This document shows positions 34,241-45,200 of a DNA stretch of 64,000 nucleotides, piece by piece (position 1 is the first letter of the stretch; the number at the start of each line of letters is the position of its first letter). Source of the DNA: Bedellia somnulentella (lineage: Eukaryota; Arthropoda; Insecta; Lepidoptera; Bedelliidae); assembly GCA_963576735.1 (NCBI GenBank), contig OY755178.1, forward strand, positions 11,470,001-11,534,000, in the 5' to 3' direction. Made by a program: the position numbers and the translations under genes. The notes below the pieces were generated by a model, which saw only the letters and a list, made by a program, of their open reading frames with translations, was not told where the DNA came from and did no database searches.

Positions 34241-34391
34241 ATAATATATAACAACCTAAATGCACTGCAAATGTTTAAGTGCCCACCTCCTACATTGAGT
34301 ACCTTCACCATTGGGAATATATTACTCATTCTTCATTTTAATTGCATGCCTCCGCTTCACATGCTCAATAAATTTTATATCTCATAATTTA

Positions 34392-34720
34392 ATGTTTTTT
34401 GACATGAATTCCTCATGTGGGGATTATTATTCATAAATAAAAGATGTTATTAAAGGAAAGAAAAATTTCGACACTGGCGGGGTTCGAAACCGCGACCTTC
34501 GGGTATATGCCCCCGTCGCTCTGCCAACTGAGCTACAGTGTCAGTTGGCATCCAGCGCAAAATTTCTCTATCCTTTGTTTCTTTTTTACACGTTCAAGTA
34601 GTGTTTGCGTTTCCTACCTCCGAATTTTAACTAATTCGTAGCGTATACCCGAAGGTCGCGGGTTCGAACCCCGCCAGTGTCGAAATGTTTCTTTCCTGTA
34701 ATAACATCTTTTATTTATGA
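34392..34720 (-). mobile_element. Element D copy, inverted-duplicate form
   Basis: The left terminus ATGTTTTTTGACATGAATTC is followed by CTCATGTGGGGATTATTATT, the tRNA-like core on the minus strand (34470-34542) and the 5' flank (AAATTTCTCTATCCTTTGTT, AAGTAGTGTTTGC). A partial second core in plus orientation (34641-34681) then runs back out through CTTTCCTGTAATAACATCTT. Arms at about 34430-34513 and 34640-34720 are inverted copies, giving a large potential hairpin. Confidence 0.7.
34470..34542 (-). repeat. tRNA-like sequence inside element D
   Basis: 73 nt with a perfect 7-bp acceptor stem (GACACTG/CAGTGTC), D stem GCTC/GAGC and a near-perfect T stem. The anticodon arm is irregular (four pairs, 8-nt loop). 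It is the best-preserved tRNA-like core of the family, but it is embedded in a transposon. Confidence 0.7.
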
Positions 34721-35227
34721 GAAATTTTATATCTTTCAACATATACTATGAGGATCACGATCTATTGCATATTGTATGTTTTATTTCATATAGATACGTT
34801 TTTAGTACCATTAATAAACTAATTTATTATCAAGATAACACTCATCTATGCTAATATTCTAAAGTAGTATCTGGTCAGAGAAGTACTCCGGTTTTTCCTT
34901 AATTTAATAACAATATATAAGGGAGAAAGAAATTGTCGAAAAGCGATAAAAGGTATGAGTATAAATCATTTGCTTATGAAAATTTTTACTGAAATGGTCT
35001 TATTCTGTACAAATTCTGCACAAATGAAAGTTCCATAAAAACAATGAACCCTCAAATAATAGTTAAAACTTCGGTATGAAAAATTGCTCCAACTACCCCT
35101 TTTAAGGATTTATAGCCGTGATGGTTGTATGACAAAAATGGAACGTACGATAAAGAAGATATTGTTGAAACTAAAAATTAATTATCTTTGGTTGGCTCGT
35201 CACATAAATGTTACGTCCAATGGAGTA
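34721..35227. other. Intergenic with family A scrap
   Basis: Only ACTACCCCTTTTAAGGATTT plus ATAGCCGTGA at 35093-35120 is recognisable, a family A 3' scrap. Confidence 0.45.
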
Positions 35228-35356
35228 AGCTGCATAGTTTTGGATTGAAATAGCGCTAAACCATTTCTTATCACGGTTATTGTAAGACATGGCTTAGAGT
35301 TCCACCAACCATCTATCATTTTTTCCTCACTCAACTATCAAAAGTGGCTCAGGAAC
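35228..35356 (+). repeat. Family A fragment, decayed
   Basis: GCTGCATAGTTTTGGATTG, ACCATTTCTTATCACGG, CCAACCATCTATCATTTTTT and CTATCAAAAGTGGCTCAGG in family order. Confidence 0.5.
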
Positions 35357-35539
35357 AAAATGTTACATTTGATTTTTATGACATACTTGTACAGTTAAAA
35401 TACAATCAGTGCTTATTTATGAGTGATTAATGAACGATATAGTTACCTATCACTAATAGTGATATCTTTAAATATTTTTCGCCCCCTCTTTTCGCCTACA
35501 AACTTTTAGTCCTGGGTGAACCAACATTTACTCAGAAGC

Positions 35540-37565
35540 TCTACACTCTTGTAAAAAAAATTAAAAAATTTAACACTGTTTATTTCAAAAAAAAAATATT
35601 TACAACACTTGGCCAGACAGTCTGAAAACCTTTTAGATTTTTATTAGACTGTCAGCTCGGCTTTTTATTTAAATACATATTTATGTATACTTATATTCTA
35701 AAAACAATACATTTAATAAATAGAAAAAAGAAAAAAGACATGTGCATTTATACATCACAGCATTTAGAAAAATGATTTTTTAATATAGATAAAACCTGAG
35801 TTTTATTTTTATTTTGCAGTTTCGTTACAATAGTTTTCGGTAGATTGTTAAGCATATTTGGCATGATGTAGCTCCATACTCTTTCTCCATACATATTATT
35901 ACATTTAGGTTTTGAATACAGCGGCAAATATGACAGAGATCTTAAATTATCATTTCTTTTGTTTCTACTTAGATTGTTAATTTGTTTATGATATGCTGAA
36001 ATAATATTAATTTTTACTTTATCGAAGACATTAAATACTTTGCAGAATTCAAATAGCTCATCATACCTGTCTTTGTAAATATGTTTAGTTTTTAAAGGTA
36101 CAATTAGTTTTAAGATTCTTGTTTGTAAATCATATATTTTGCATAGATATGTTTTATATGTTCTACCATAACAAGAAAGGCCGTAATTAATTGTTGAATC
36201 TGCTAATGCCATATATAGCAGCCTTAGGGTGCCATACGGTAACTTGTATTTCAGAATATTTAATTTTGCCATTATAGCTCTGAGTTTAGTACAGACATGA
36301 TCGATGTGGGGTCCCCAATTGAATTTATGGTCGATTATTATGCCCAAGTACACATGCTGGTTTACCAATTCCAAATAATCACAAGCACACACACCAGCAC
36401 TCCCGTGTAAACAGCTGTGTTCGTGGGCTTTAATATGATTTGTTTTTAAAAACGGAGAATGTATATGCATAATTTTGGTTTTGTTATAATTTATGGCTAG
36501 TCCCATGTCATGTGACCACTTACACAGCTGGTCAAAGTCGTGCTGTATCTGCTCCTGTGCTACCTGTGGCTTATCATTAGCAACTAACAAACATGTGTCA
36601 TCAGCAAATTGGTATACCGAGCTGTACTTAAAAATATTACACATGTCATTGACATAGATGAGGTACTCTGTCGGACCGATTATTGAACCTTGAGCTGTGC
36701 CCTTGGTTGTAGGTATCATTTTACTCAGTTCCCCAGCTATGTTTACAGCAGTGAATCTGTTGCTATGGTAATTTTTTAATAATTCCAACAACGGGCCCTG
36801 TATACCATTTTGCTGCATCTTTGTGTACAGTATATTATACCTTAAAACATCAAACGCTTTACTAAAGTCAATAAATATCGCAATTACATGTTTTTTTTTG
36901 TCCAGATAACTATTCACTTCATCACAAAACTGCTCAAGAAGCTGTGATGTACTTTTATTTCTCTGAAACCCAAACTGCCGCTCATGCAGTATGCCATTGC
37001 TCGACAAGAACTTATTAATTTCACGCCCTAAGTACCTTTCGATGATTTTGTCTATACAAGAGAGTATCGTTATAGGCCTATAATTGTTCGTGTCCAAGCG
37101 ACTGCCTTTTTTGAATATAGGACGTACAATACCTACTTTAAGCTTGTCTGGGTATATAGACTTGGTGATACATGAGTTGATTAAGTGGGTAAGTACGGGT
37201 GTCATTATATTAGCCATCTTTTTTAGATCTTTTGCACGAATTTTATCGTGACCTGGACTTTTGCTATCGTCTATGCTTAATATAATTTTATACAGAATCT
37301 CCTCATCTAACTTATTTAATCTCATTGAAAGGTCTGGTAGTCTTGTGAATGTATTTTTGTCGAGCAAGGGCAAACGACATGAGTTGCTAACAATATCAAT
37401 ATTATGCTGAAATTCCTGTGCAAATTTATTTGCTAATTCATTTGGCTTAACTTTAAATAATCTTAATAATACATCGTCTAAGGCACTAACAATTTTACCA
37501 CACAATCTATTAATTATTTGCCAAACTTTTTTCGAGTTTTTTGTAATTTTGTAATTACTATGTAT
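35540..37565 (-). mobile_element. 5'-truncated Jockey/CR1-type LINE
   Basis: Minus-strand element holding an intact RT frame and a ~200-bp AT-rich 3' untranslated part. The open frame continues ~50 bp upstream of its first possible start (HSNYKITKNSKKVWQIINR), the linker that normally precedes the RT, and then stops. The endonuclease and ORF1 are missing. Confidence 0.75.
35748..37505 (-). CDS. LINE reverse transcriptase (Jockey/CR1 superfamily), intact RT domain
   Basis: RNA-directed DNA polymerase of a non-LTR retrotransposon, 585 codons without a stop. RT landmarks in order: DDSKSPGHDKIRAKDLK (pre-RT), IVRPIFKKGSRLDTNNYRPI (fingers), ERQFGFQRNKSTSQLL, IFIDFSKAFDVL (first catalytic Asp), KGTAQGSIIGPTEYLIYVND, YQFADDTCLLVA (FADD catalytic pair), HVYLGIIIDHKFNW and a Cys-containing C-terminal region (YGLSCYGRTYK). 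The FADD box and SPGHD.I motif favour the Jockey/CR1 side over RTE; this is inference from motifs. Lack of stops suggests recent insertion or only low decay. There is no ATG at the domain start, as expected for a truncated copy. Confidence 0.85.
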   Translation of the reverse strand: MCGKIVSALDDVLLRLFKVKPNELANKFAQEFQHNIDIVSNSCRLPLLDKNTFTRLPDLSMRLNKLDEEILYKIILSIDDSKSPGHDKIRAKDLKKMANIMTPVLTHLINSCITKSIYPDKLKVGIVRPIFKKGSRLDTNNYRPITILSCIDKIIERYLGREINKFLSSNGILHERQFGFQRNKSTSQLLEQFCDEVNSYLDKKKHVIAIFIDFSKAFDVLRYNILYTKMQQNGIQGPLLELLKNYHSNRFTAVNIAGELSKMIPTTKGTAQGSIIGPTEYLIYVNDMCNIFKYSSVYQFADDTCLLVANDKPQVAQEQIQHDFDQLCKWSHDMGLAINYNKTKIMHIHSPFLKTNHIKAHEHSCLHGSAGVCACDYLELVNQHVYLGIIIDHKFNWGPHIDHVCTKLRAIMAKLNILKYKLPYGTLRLLYMALADSTINYGLSCYGRTYKTYLCKIYDLQTRILKLIVPLKTKHIYKDRYDELFEFCKVFNVFDKVKINIISAYHKQINNLSRNKRNDNLRSLSYLPLYSKPKCNNMYGERVWSYIMPNMLNNLPKTIVTKLQNKNKTQVLSILKNHFSKCCDV

Positions 37566-37620
37566 AAAAATAAAAATGTCGTTTCACACAACTAATTAAT
37601 ATATAGTGTAACTTTATAAT

Positions 37621-37800
37621 CTGCCGTGTAAGGGACTAAGGGTATGGGGCCTTTAAGTGGTTTTTGGGCGATGCGACCCATCACCAACGATACAGACCAT
37701 CAACAACACTTTTGAATTCCTTTTCCCTTATCAACTGCATAAGTGATTAAAACTTTATTTCGCGCTGTATCCGGCTATCCTCTTTTTGAGTTTCTATAGT
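37621..37800 (+). repeat. Family A copy, shuffled
   Basis: GCCGTGTAAGGGACTAAGGG, CCTTTAAGTGGTTTTTGGGC, GATGCGACCCATCACCAACG, then eroded 3' body. An early deletion joins the 5' end directly to the GACTAAGGGTAT block. Confidence 0.65.
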
Positions 37801-38061
37801 TTTTAAACAAATAGTACTAATGGATGAAAAACAATATCACACTAACATGTGATTGTCAATGAATTCCCTGAAATATATAAGCTATTCTTTTAAAGACCGA
37901 ATTTTGCTATTACAATAATGACGTTTTTTGTTTCTAAATCACATAATAAATGTCAAAAATTTGATATGAATCAGTATCAAAATGGAGATTGGTTGAAGCA
38001 GAACAGTCAACTTAGCTCCCCTTCTGATTAGTTTTTTCTTTTTTCTTGTAGTGCCTCTCCA

Positions 38062-38435
38062 CTACTGGAGGTTGGTTGTCAACTCCGAGTATCCCCTTTG
38101 TTCTTGGGCTAGCCGAAACAGGTCTTCGACGCCGGCTATGTTGGTCCATTTTCGGATGTTCGAGAGCCATGACGCCCTTCTTCTTCTGACACTCCGTTTC
38201 CCTTCAATCTTTCCCATCATGACCACTTGAAGCGGTTGGTATCGATCGTGACGGAGCACATGTCCTAAATACGCAACCTTTCTTCGTTTGATGGTGGTCA
38301 TGAGTTCTCGGGTTTTTCGTCTCAAAACTTCCACATTCGTGACCCTCTGGATTCAGCTAATCCTCAACATTCGCCGGTAGCACCACATTTCAAAGGCCTC
38401 TAGTCTTTTGCGGGTCACTTCCTTTGCAGTTCTGA
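38062..38435 (-). pseudogene. LINE C-terminal fragment with nonsense codon
   Basis: The minus strand reads VTRKRLEAFEMWCYRRMLRIS, a TGA where the family has Trp, then IQRVTNVEVLRRKTREL, YLGHVLRHDRYQPLQVVMMG, GKRSVRRRRASWLSNIRKW and a C-terminal tail. It matches the zinc-knuckle-less C-terminal part of RTE-like endonuclease-reverse transcriptases often annotated in insects (from memory). Only this tail of the RT protein is present, and its orientation is opposite to the downstream host gene. Confidence 0.7.
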
Positions 38436-39457
38436 TTAGTAAACAAGCATTTACTATTATCAATATTAATATAAGATTGCAAAAGTCATAAAACAATGCG
38501 TTTTTCGTATAATCTGCACACTCTGCATTAATACATTCACTTTACCTCCACCTAACATTAAGAATAATCAGGGGTAACGTTACATTTTCTCTGGGCATAA
38601 AAAATATCCGTTAAAAGTGTGAAACTCGTATTGTTTTATTCTTATTAACAATAGAATTGCTCAAAGATTATGTTTTCTTACGCGTGAACTCCTAAAATAA
38701 TTTGGTAAAAGTCTAAAAAAACACCAAAACGACGTTCATAATAAAAGAGAACAATGCAAACCAGTATTTAATCGACACACATGTGAGTTACCGTCAACGT
38801 AGCTTCGTTAACAACTTTGAGTAATATTTTCACTTGTACACACATTGACAGAAAACGGGAAAGTCAACAAAACTGATAAAGTAAAAGTCATGCTACGGAC
38901 ACCAAAAAAATACTAGGCTCTGACTTAGCAACGATTAGAAAACCTGCCCGACATCCTAGTTAATGTCCGGCTCTGATAAGATTCCACGTTATGTTATCAA
39001 TTACATACAAAAAGCATATTTAAATACGTTACATTCGAGTGAAAGTATGATGCTGACCTCCATATAACTATGTTGAAATAATCAAAACAAAAATTCTGGA
39101 CCGAGCATAGTGTGAGCTAATTTCTTTTACTTACCTTCTTCTTCTTAATGAATATAACCAATTATATAATTAACATCACCCACCATTTATTTGAAACCAT
39201 AATCCAGTTAAGTTCCGGCCATTCCAACATAATTTAATATATGTTTTGATTTCAAAAAGGTTTTTTCAATATTGCTGAAATGAAATCCTGTAAAGTTTCC
39301 TTCTGAAACCTGCAATAAAATAACTAAACAAGCGATTGCAAAAAAATAAAAGTGATAAAGCTGAGCGGTCATTTAGAAAGGTGATGCATGTGCTGAGTGG
39401 TCCGGCTCGCGCGGGTAGCGGGCACATCGGCGGTCGCAGCTACTTTCCTTCCAGCCG
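38436..39457. other. Upstream region of the acidic-protein gene
   Basis: No frame recognised. GC rises sharply from about 39390 (GGCTCGCGCGGGTAGCGGGC), marking the promoter-proximal zone of the gene that follows. Confidence 0.5.
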
Positions 39458-39460
39458 GTA

Positions 39461-39510
39461 TGACGTAACTCTATAAAAGAGTGTGTCGAGAAGACGCCGC
39501 TGCTATACTG
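39461..39510 (+). promoter_or_regulatory. TATA promoter with CRE-like site
   Basis: CTATAAAAG at 39471-39479 is a good TATA box in a GC-rich setting. TGACGTAA (39461-39468), a CREB/ATF-type half-palindrome, lies directly before it. By the usual 25-30 bp spacing, transcription should begin near 39500-39510, about 200 bp before the ATG used. The start site itself is inferred. Confidence 0.65.
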
Positions 39511-39614
39511 TTTCCGCACGTTCGGCCATCGCGTCCTCTACACACCGGGACAGAGGGACGCGAGCGGAACTCCTTCCGCAGGACTCAGTGAAAACTAGTT
39601 CAATAACAAAAAAG
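39500..39614 (+). other. Candidate 5' UTR exon 1
   Basis: From the predicted start to AAG|GTGAAT (donor at 39615). The intron 39615-39699 would end at TTGTTTGTTTCAG. Removing this 85-bp intron also removes an upstream ATG at 39678, which opens a short frame stopping just after the real start. The left edge is approximate. Confidence 0.45.
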
Positions 39615-39706
39615 GTGAATAGTGTATAGTGCAGTGTCGTGCTGTGATTAGTGCGTGAGGAGGCGGTTGGATATTACATGGCCTCGTTGTTTGTTTCAGA
39701 TACGAG

Positions 39707-39923
39707 ATGAGATCTTTATATCTGTTAGCGGCGTTGTGCTGCTTAGTGCTCTCCGCATATGCGAGCCCTATCACAAGGGTGGAGGAAGATAAGGCGGTCG
39801 TAGGGCGGCAGGCGGCGGCGGCGGCGGCTCCTGCGGCACCCGCTGCTTCTTCGGATGACGACGACGATGATGATGACGATGATGACGATGACGATGATGT
39901 TGGTATCGAAGACGCGCTAGAAG
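39707..39923 (+). CDS. Acidic gene exon: signal peptide and first Asp run
   Basis: The ATG at 39707 follows an acceptor at 39699. Encodes the signal peptide, a short linker with Arg-Gln, an Ala/Pro tract and 15 consecutive Asp coded by mixed GAT/GAC. Donor AGAAG|GTAACT; ends in phase 1. Confidence 0.85.
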
Positions 39924-42235
39924 GTAACTTACTTTTACATACAAAAGTTTACAAAAAAGTAATTTTAAATTCAAAAACTTAACCCAACGACTTTACAATT
40001 ACCAAAGGTAACGTTAGGCAGAAGCTCAGCATTAGCTTAAGTATTCGCAATTTAAAGTTAATAACCTGAAAAACCCAAAAACTCGGGATGAATTTAAAAT
40101 ACTATGTTTATCAAATTAAAATAGATTATATTACTAGGTCAATTGAATTCAGCCATTTACATTATTAGTCTATATATAATTGGTCTATTAATGTGGGAAT
40201 CATAATAATCATCTTTACGACACTTAGGTACGTATTATATTTTAACTTAAATATTATATACATTTACACGTGACGTGCTTTATCTATCATATAGTTAGGT
40301 AAACAAACTACTTCCAAAACTAACAGCAGTTTTATGTCCATATCGAAAGATTTAAAAAATGAAGTCAGATAACAGTAAAGTATAAAATTTACATAATGCC
40401 CAGTTATCACGATCTACTTTGTTAACATAAAATTACAATTTCAATTCATTATTCTGTTTTAATTATGCAAATCGTTTCAAATATGAATAAACACAGATAA
40501 ACTTTAGACAATATGATACTGCGAATATATCTCATAGTAACTCAATAAATTCAAAATTTTACAATATTTCAATAAACATCAATCCTAATAAGTTTGCCTA
40601 GCACCTTATTTAGTACCTAGTAGTACTAACATATTAGAATAATTGTGAAGTGATTAACCGTTTGAACACAAGTAGTGATAACGGTAGCTATAAAAGTTCT
40701 CGTGAGATCTGCGATACTATTCATTGCGCACCGGTTTGTAATTACTAGATATTAATATTCAAATGCAATAGCTTCTGAATAACTAGAATACAATTTATTG
40801 CATCATTCAAATAATAATATAGAAGCTTTTAGTGTAAAGACCCAATGAATATTTTATAAGTATAAAATATTTATGTGTTTTTCAAGAACATCGTAAACCA
40901 AGTTATTTCAGATATATCTATCTACTATATAAATACAAAATCATTCATCGCATGATAAAATATGAAAGATCATAGTGAAAAACTTAGGAAAAATTTATCA
41001 CGCAAACTATAATCGCTTAGTGGAAGTTATTAGTATACTTAATGTCACGGTTGAACTTGATTTTAAGTTTAAATTAAAAAGTGTCGTGAAAGTGTCACGA
41101 ATACTTGCAATAAAAAATCACGAAAAGCAGGATGTAGGTGCGGCACTGAGCGACGTGAGTCCCCCTTTCCTAAAGAACATTGGAATGCGCGTGCGGCCGT
41201 GACAGCACCACTCAATACTTAATTAATGCAAACAGAACGCCTCAATCAGAGAAATTGATGCTCCCCTGCTTTCTAGAGGAAAGTCTCGCGCCGATCACAG
41301 CGGGACGTCACGCTTTGCCGAACACGGCGCCCATTAACAATTGACCACTACTTTCTGGTTTACGGAACTAATAGATTTAGCATAGCTCCGTCAATAGGAA
41401 GCTTAACGAATCGACAAAACTTTTGGTTGTTTTCGTGGTATTATAAATATTTTGTTTTCTTTACAGATGATGACGACGATGATGACGATGACGATGATGA
41501 AGAAGACGATGATGATGACGATGACTACTTAGAAAGATTCTTCGACGACATTCTTGGCGGTAAGTTAAAATATTAGATAGAATAAAATTTTCTTTTCTTT
41601 TATAATTCTTTAGAAGTAACAAATTGCAATTATATTTCGCACTTATATTTAATATTCTAATTTTGCACCTCACAGGCGAAGAAGATGACGATGATGACGA
41701 ACCTTCCCCAGCTGCAGCACAACCAGTCGTAGCAGCCGCCGACACCGTAGCTGCCGCACCCGCACCAGCCGCTGAGGAGGCTGCAGCACCTAACGCAGAA
41801 GACACGGAAGCTGCTGAATCCGAAGCGGTTTCTGAAACTGAAGACGTAGTCGCTGGACAGAAAGAACCAGCAAGTGCTGAAAACGAAGTCGCCGCTGCAC
41901 CTGCCGCTAATGCGGAAGCCGCTGCTGCTGACCCAGATGACGACGATGACGAAGAAGATGACATTGCCGACGCTCTAGACCCTGAAGACGATGACGACGA
42001 TGATGAGGATGATGACGAGGATGACGATGAAGATGATGACGACGACGATGATGACCTCGCTGACGCTCTCGGCAGAAACCACTCCGTCAAACACTCACGT
42101 GAGTCAAAAAAGTTGAAAATGAGTGTAACACACGCAAAGAAGTCCGGTAAAAAAGCAAACCATATCGCGAAAGTAAAGAAAACCAAAGCGACATCCGCCG
42201 CGGCAGCCGCTCCCGAGCACAAAAAGTTTAGATAG
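39707..42235 (+). CDS. Secreted poly-Asp protein, short form (289 aa)
   Basis: Same first two coding exons, then exon 41676-42235 read through the inner donor to TAG at 42233-42235. The unique C-terminus is Lys/Ser-rich (HAKKSGKKANHIAKVKKTK ending EHKKFR) after the last Asp run, giving an acidic-to-basic protein. A GC-rich 3' UTR and AATAAA at 42468-42473 provide an early transcript end. The antisense Ser-rich frame over this region is only the complement of the GAY Asp codons. Confidence 0.75.
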
Positions 42236-45200
42236 TGAGTAAGAGCCCGCAGGAGCCCCGGCTCGAGCAGCGTCCACCTGAGAGACCCGCGCCCGCGGGG
42301 TCCCTTCCTTTAGCTTAGCTATTTATTAACTATTTATTTATTCTATTTAATTTATTTTATTTATTAAGTGTGTGTGTTTGATGTGCGCAAGTGTATGAAA
42401 TAGAGCGAGTTGAAGTTAAATTAATGTCTAGATCATGTCACACTGGTCTCGTGGCAATTATATTGGAAATAAATCTGTTGTTCTTATATTCCGTGTAAGA
42501 TTCTTTCAAAATACCTTGGATTTGATTTGTGCGTCTTGTGATTAATTTAAAGTAAAAGAACAATGTACTTACAAACATTGATCGGTCAGAACACTAGTTG
42601 CCTTCATTTAGTCATTCTTGTCAGTAGTTCGAGTGACATTATCTAGTAATATTAATTTAATTTAATTTGTAAAAATAAACGTATACTAGTCAATATTATA
42701 ATGTATTTATAAATTACCCTTTATTCCTCATCCACATCTATAATTAGAATGCATTATATGTAATAATCAACATTACTAAAACCATTTTTATATTTACAGT
42801 ATAAGTATTTAATGGCATATATCATGAAATATGAATATAGGATATATAAACTAGATTTTTGACCGATATGTCTATGTAGTATAGCGCACAAGCCAAGTTT
42901 CCTTATCCCTTCCTGTCTGACAAATAAACATGGTAAGATCGATATAAATTATTTTGGAGAGACACTTAAAGTTCTGAAAACTGTGAAGTGATAGCGGTCT
43001 AGAAAGAGGCGACAGGTCCAATAGCGGTGTCGGCGACTGCGGCGGATGCGATACTTGAGGAACTAGTTTGCTGTCGAACTGTGTTAAGGGGTCGCCTGAG
43101 GCGACTGGGCCCGTGGTATGCCCAACGCTTACTTTCCCGACGAGCTTCGTTCATTGAACTCGCCCGATTTCTTCTGCAGCCTTGACACTTTCTATGACCT
43201 TGCTTCTTTCGACTAGGAACGACCTTGACAAACAGACTCCTCGCATTTCGACACACCTCATCCAATAGAAAGTAAATCGCATTGTTTACTCTCACTGAGT
43301 CAGTTTTACTCGAATTTGCATGCAATATTTGTAATAAGTGAAAACGAGGTAATAAGATGCAAAAAGAGAAATTTAAAATGTTAACTGTCGTCAAATGCGG
43401 GGAGAGCGCTGAGTCGAAATTGACATAAATAAAAACTCGTTTGCGGACGTTTATTCAGTCCACATACTGGAAACTTCCGTGTACCAATACAAAAGTCTGC
43501 TATTGATTTTGAAGACATGATGCAACTCTTTTTATTTAAAGTTAAACTGATTGAGTACACTGCCAATTCTGATAGCATCTTAGGGACTTACATCTTTTTA
43601 GATTTCTTGAGCAGTAAACGGCACGCAATTTCTTTTACGTGTAGAAAATAGAAAATCCACCGTTGAGTGGTCGTATTAATTGGAACCGGCTTTATTAGAA
43701 TTCAAGTGGGGCTCGTTGATATCGATATACTGTTAGTCGGTCGCGTGCCTACAACACGCGATCCGAATATCATCCAAGGTAAGAATTATACGCCGTTGTA
43801 ACAATTTGCGCGCCGCGCCGCTACCACTATGGTCATACATGCGTGCAATCATGAAACTGAAAACATTAACTAGAACCAAATATTTATAGAAACATATTGA
43901 CAAGAATGTCACGATTCAATGGTTGAAAGAGAAATTATTTAAATAATTAAGTTTCACTGGTGACGTAATTGCTGGTGACAGAGTACTGAAAGTTTAAAGT
44001 TGAATTTTTATACGTGAAATCGTAAACAAGGTGAATTTTAGCACGCCAAAATTACTCATCATGTGAAGAAAGATTTAGTTTCTTTAAATAAAATCTAACC
44101 TAAACATACATAACAGGTTACAAATGGTTGAAAGTTTTATATTTGCATAAGAATAGTCGTACCTAACTGTTTCACAAAAGTAAACACGTAATGCATTACA
44201 GTATTCATGGCAACAAACCATCTTCACTCATACTTACGTTGACAAAGTATCTTAAATGAACAGGTTTAAACCGTACTTTTAGTCTAATATATTTGATAAT
44301 CTACGGTACCCATGCATATGACCCATTAGCATCATAATAATAAAAAGAAAGATAGATAAGTAATATGTAGGTATTCTTCATAAAAAAAACTTATGCTTCA
44401 TGATAATCAAAACATAATCAAATCATGACGATAATTTTTTGACAGCTGACATGAAATACTGCTTTTGATACTGATTTGATGATTACTGAAATATTTTATT
44501 ACATAACATAACATAAACGTTCACGCCGTTTATCCCCGAAGGGGTTGGCAGAGGTACCAATACTTTTGAACTCACATGGCAGCGCCATCTAGTGTCCAGA
44601 GAACCCACGTTTTGCTTAGACAGTGTACTCACGTGATAGGGGGCAGGCCTATCGCCGTTTTGTACGAATACAATTTCTTATAATTTTTAGTTATTTAGCC
44701 ATTTACTTATTGTGTGTGTTTGTTGGTCAAACTTAATTTTAGGCATATTGCTCTTATAATGATTTTATATTTTATTGAAACTTAAGCATATATTTTAAAG
44801 CAAACAAACAGATTCATACATACATACATGGATACATAAATATACTGCTTCCATTATTTCCCATTGGGGTACGCAGAGACTATTGATCGCCACATTAAAC
44901 GATCCTGGCAAACCTCTTTAGCTTCGCTTACATCCATCAATGTTCTTCATACTCAGGATGCCTGCTTTTTGAGCACACTCTCTATTTGGTCCCTCCTCCT
45001 GATTGTGCCCTCCGTGGTCCTCCTCTACAAACATTACCTTCCCCTTTAGCTCTATAGATCTCTTTCATCAATTTCAGATTCATTCATTTCAGCCTTTAAA
45101 GCTGTTTACTAAGTGTAAACAATTTTTATATCGATCCTTACTTTCTAAAATGTTAAGTTGAGAAAGTAACAAATCAAAGATTGGAACACAATTTTATTAT

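Noticed and set aside
34082..34387. 101-codon plus-strand frame and similar frames at 5.5, 9.3 and 30.96 kb
   Set aside because: Chance frames through family A copies; the same peptide scraps recur with each copy and are broken in most.
39771..39974. Minus-strand His/Arg-rich frame over the first acidic exon
   Set aside because: Same complement effect; it covers a proven signal-peptide exon and its donor.
41461..42222. Minus-strand Ser-rich frame of 253 codons
   Set aside because: It is the complement of GAT/GAC Asp codons and Ala/Pro tracts in the real plus-strand exons, crosses two introns and has no splice logic.
42231..42240. Second GTGAGT donor overlapping the short-form stop
   Set aside because: Splicing from 42234 to 46765 rebuilds TAG at the junction, so it cannot extend the protein; at best it changes the 3' UTR.
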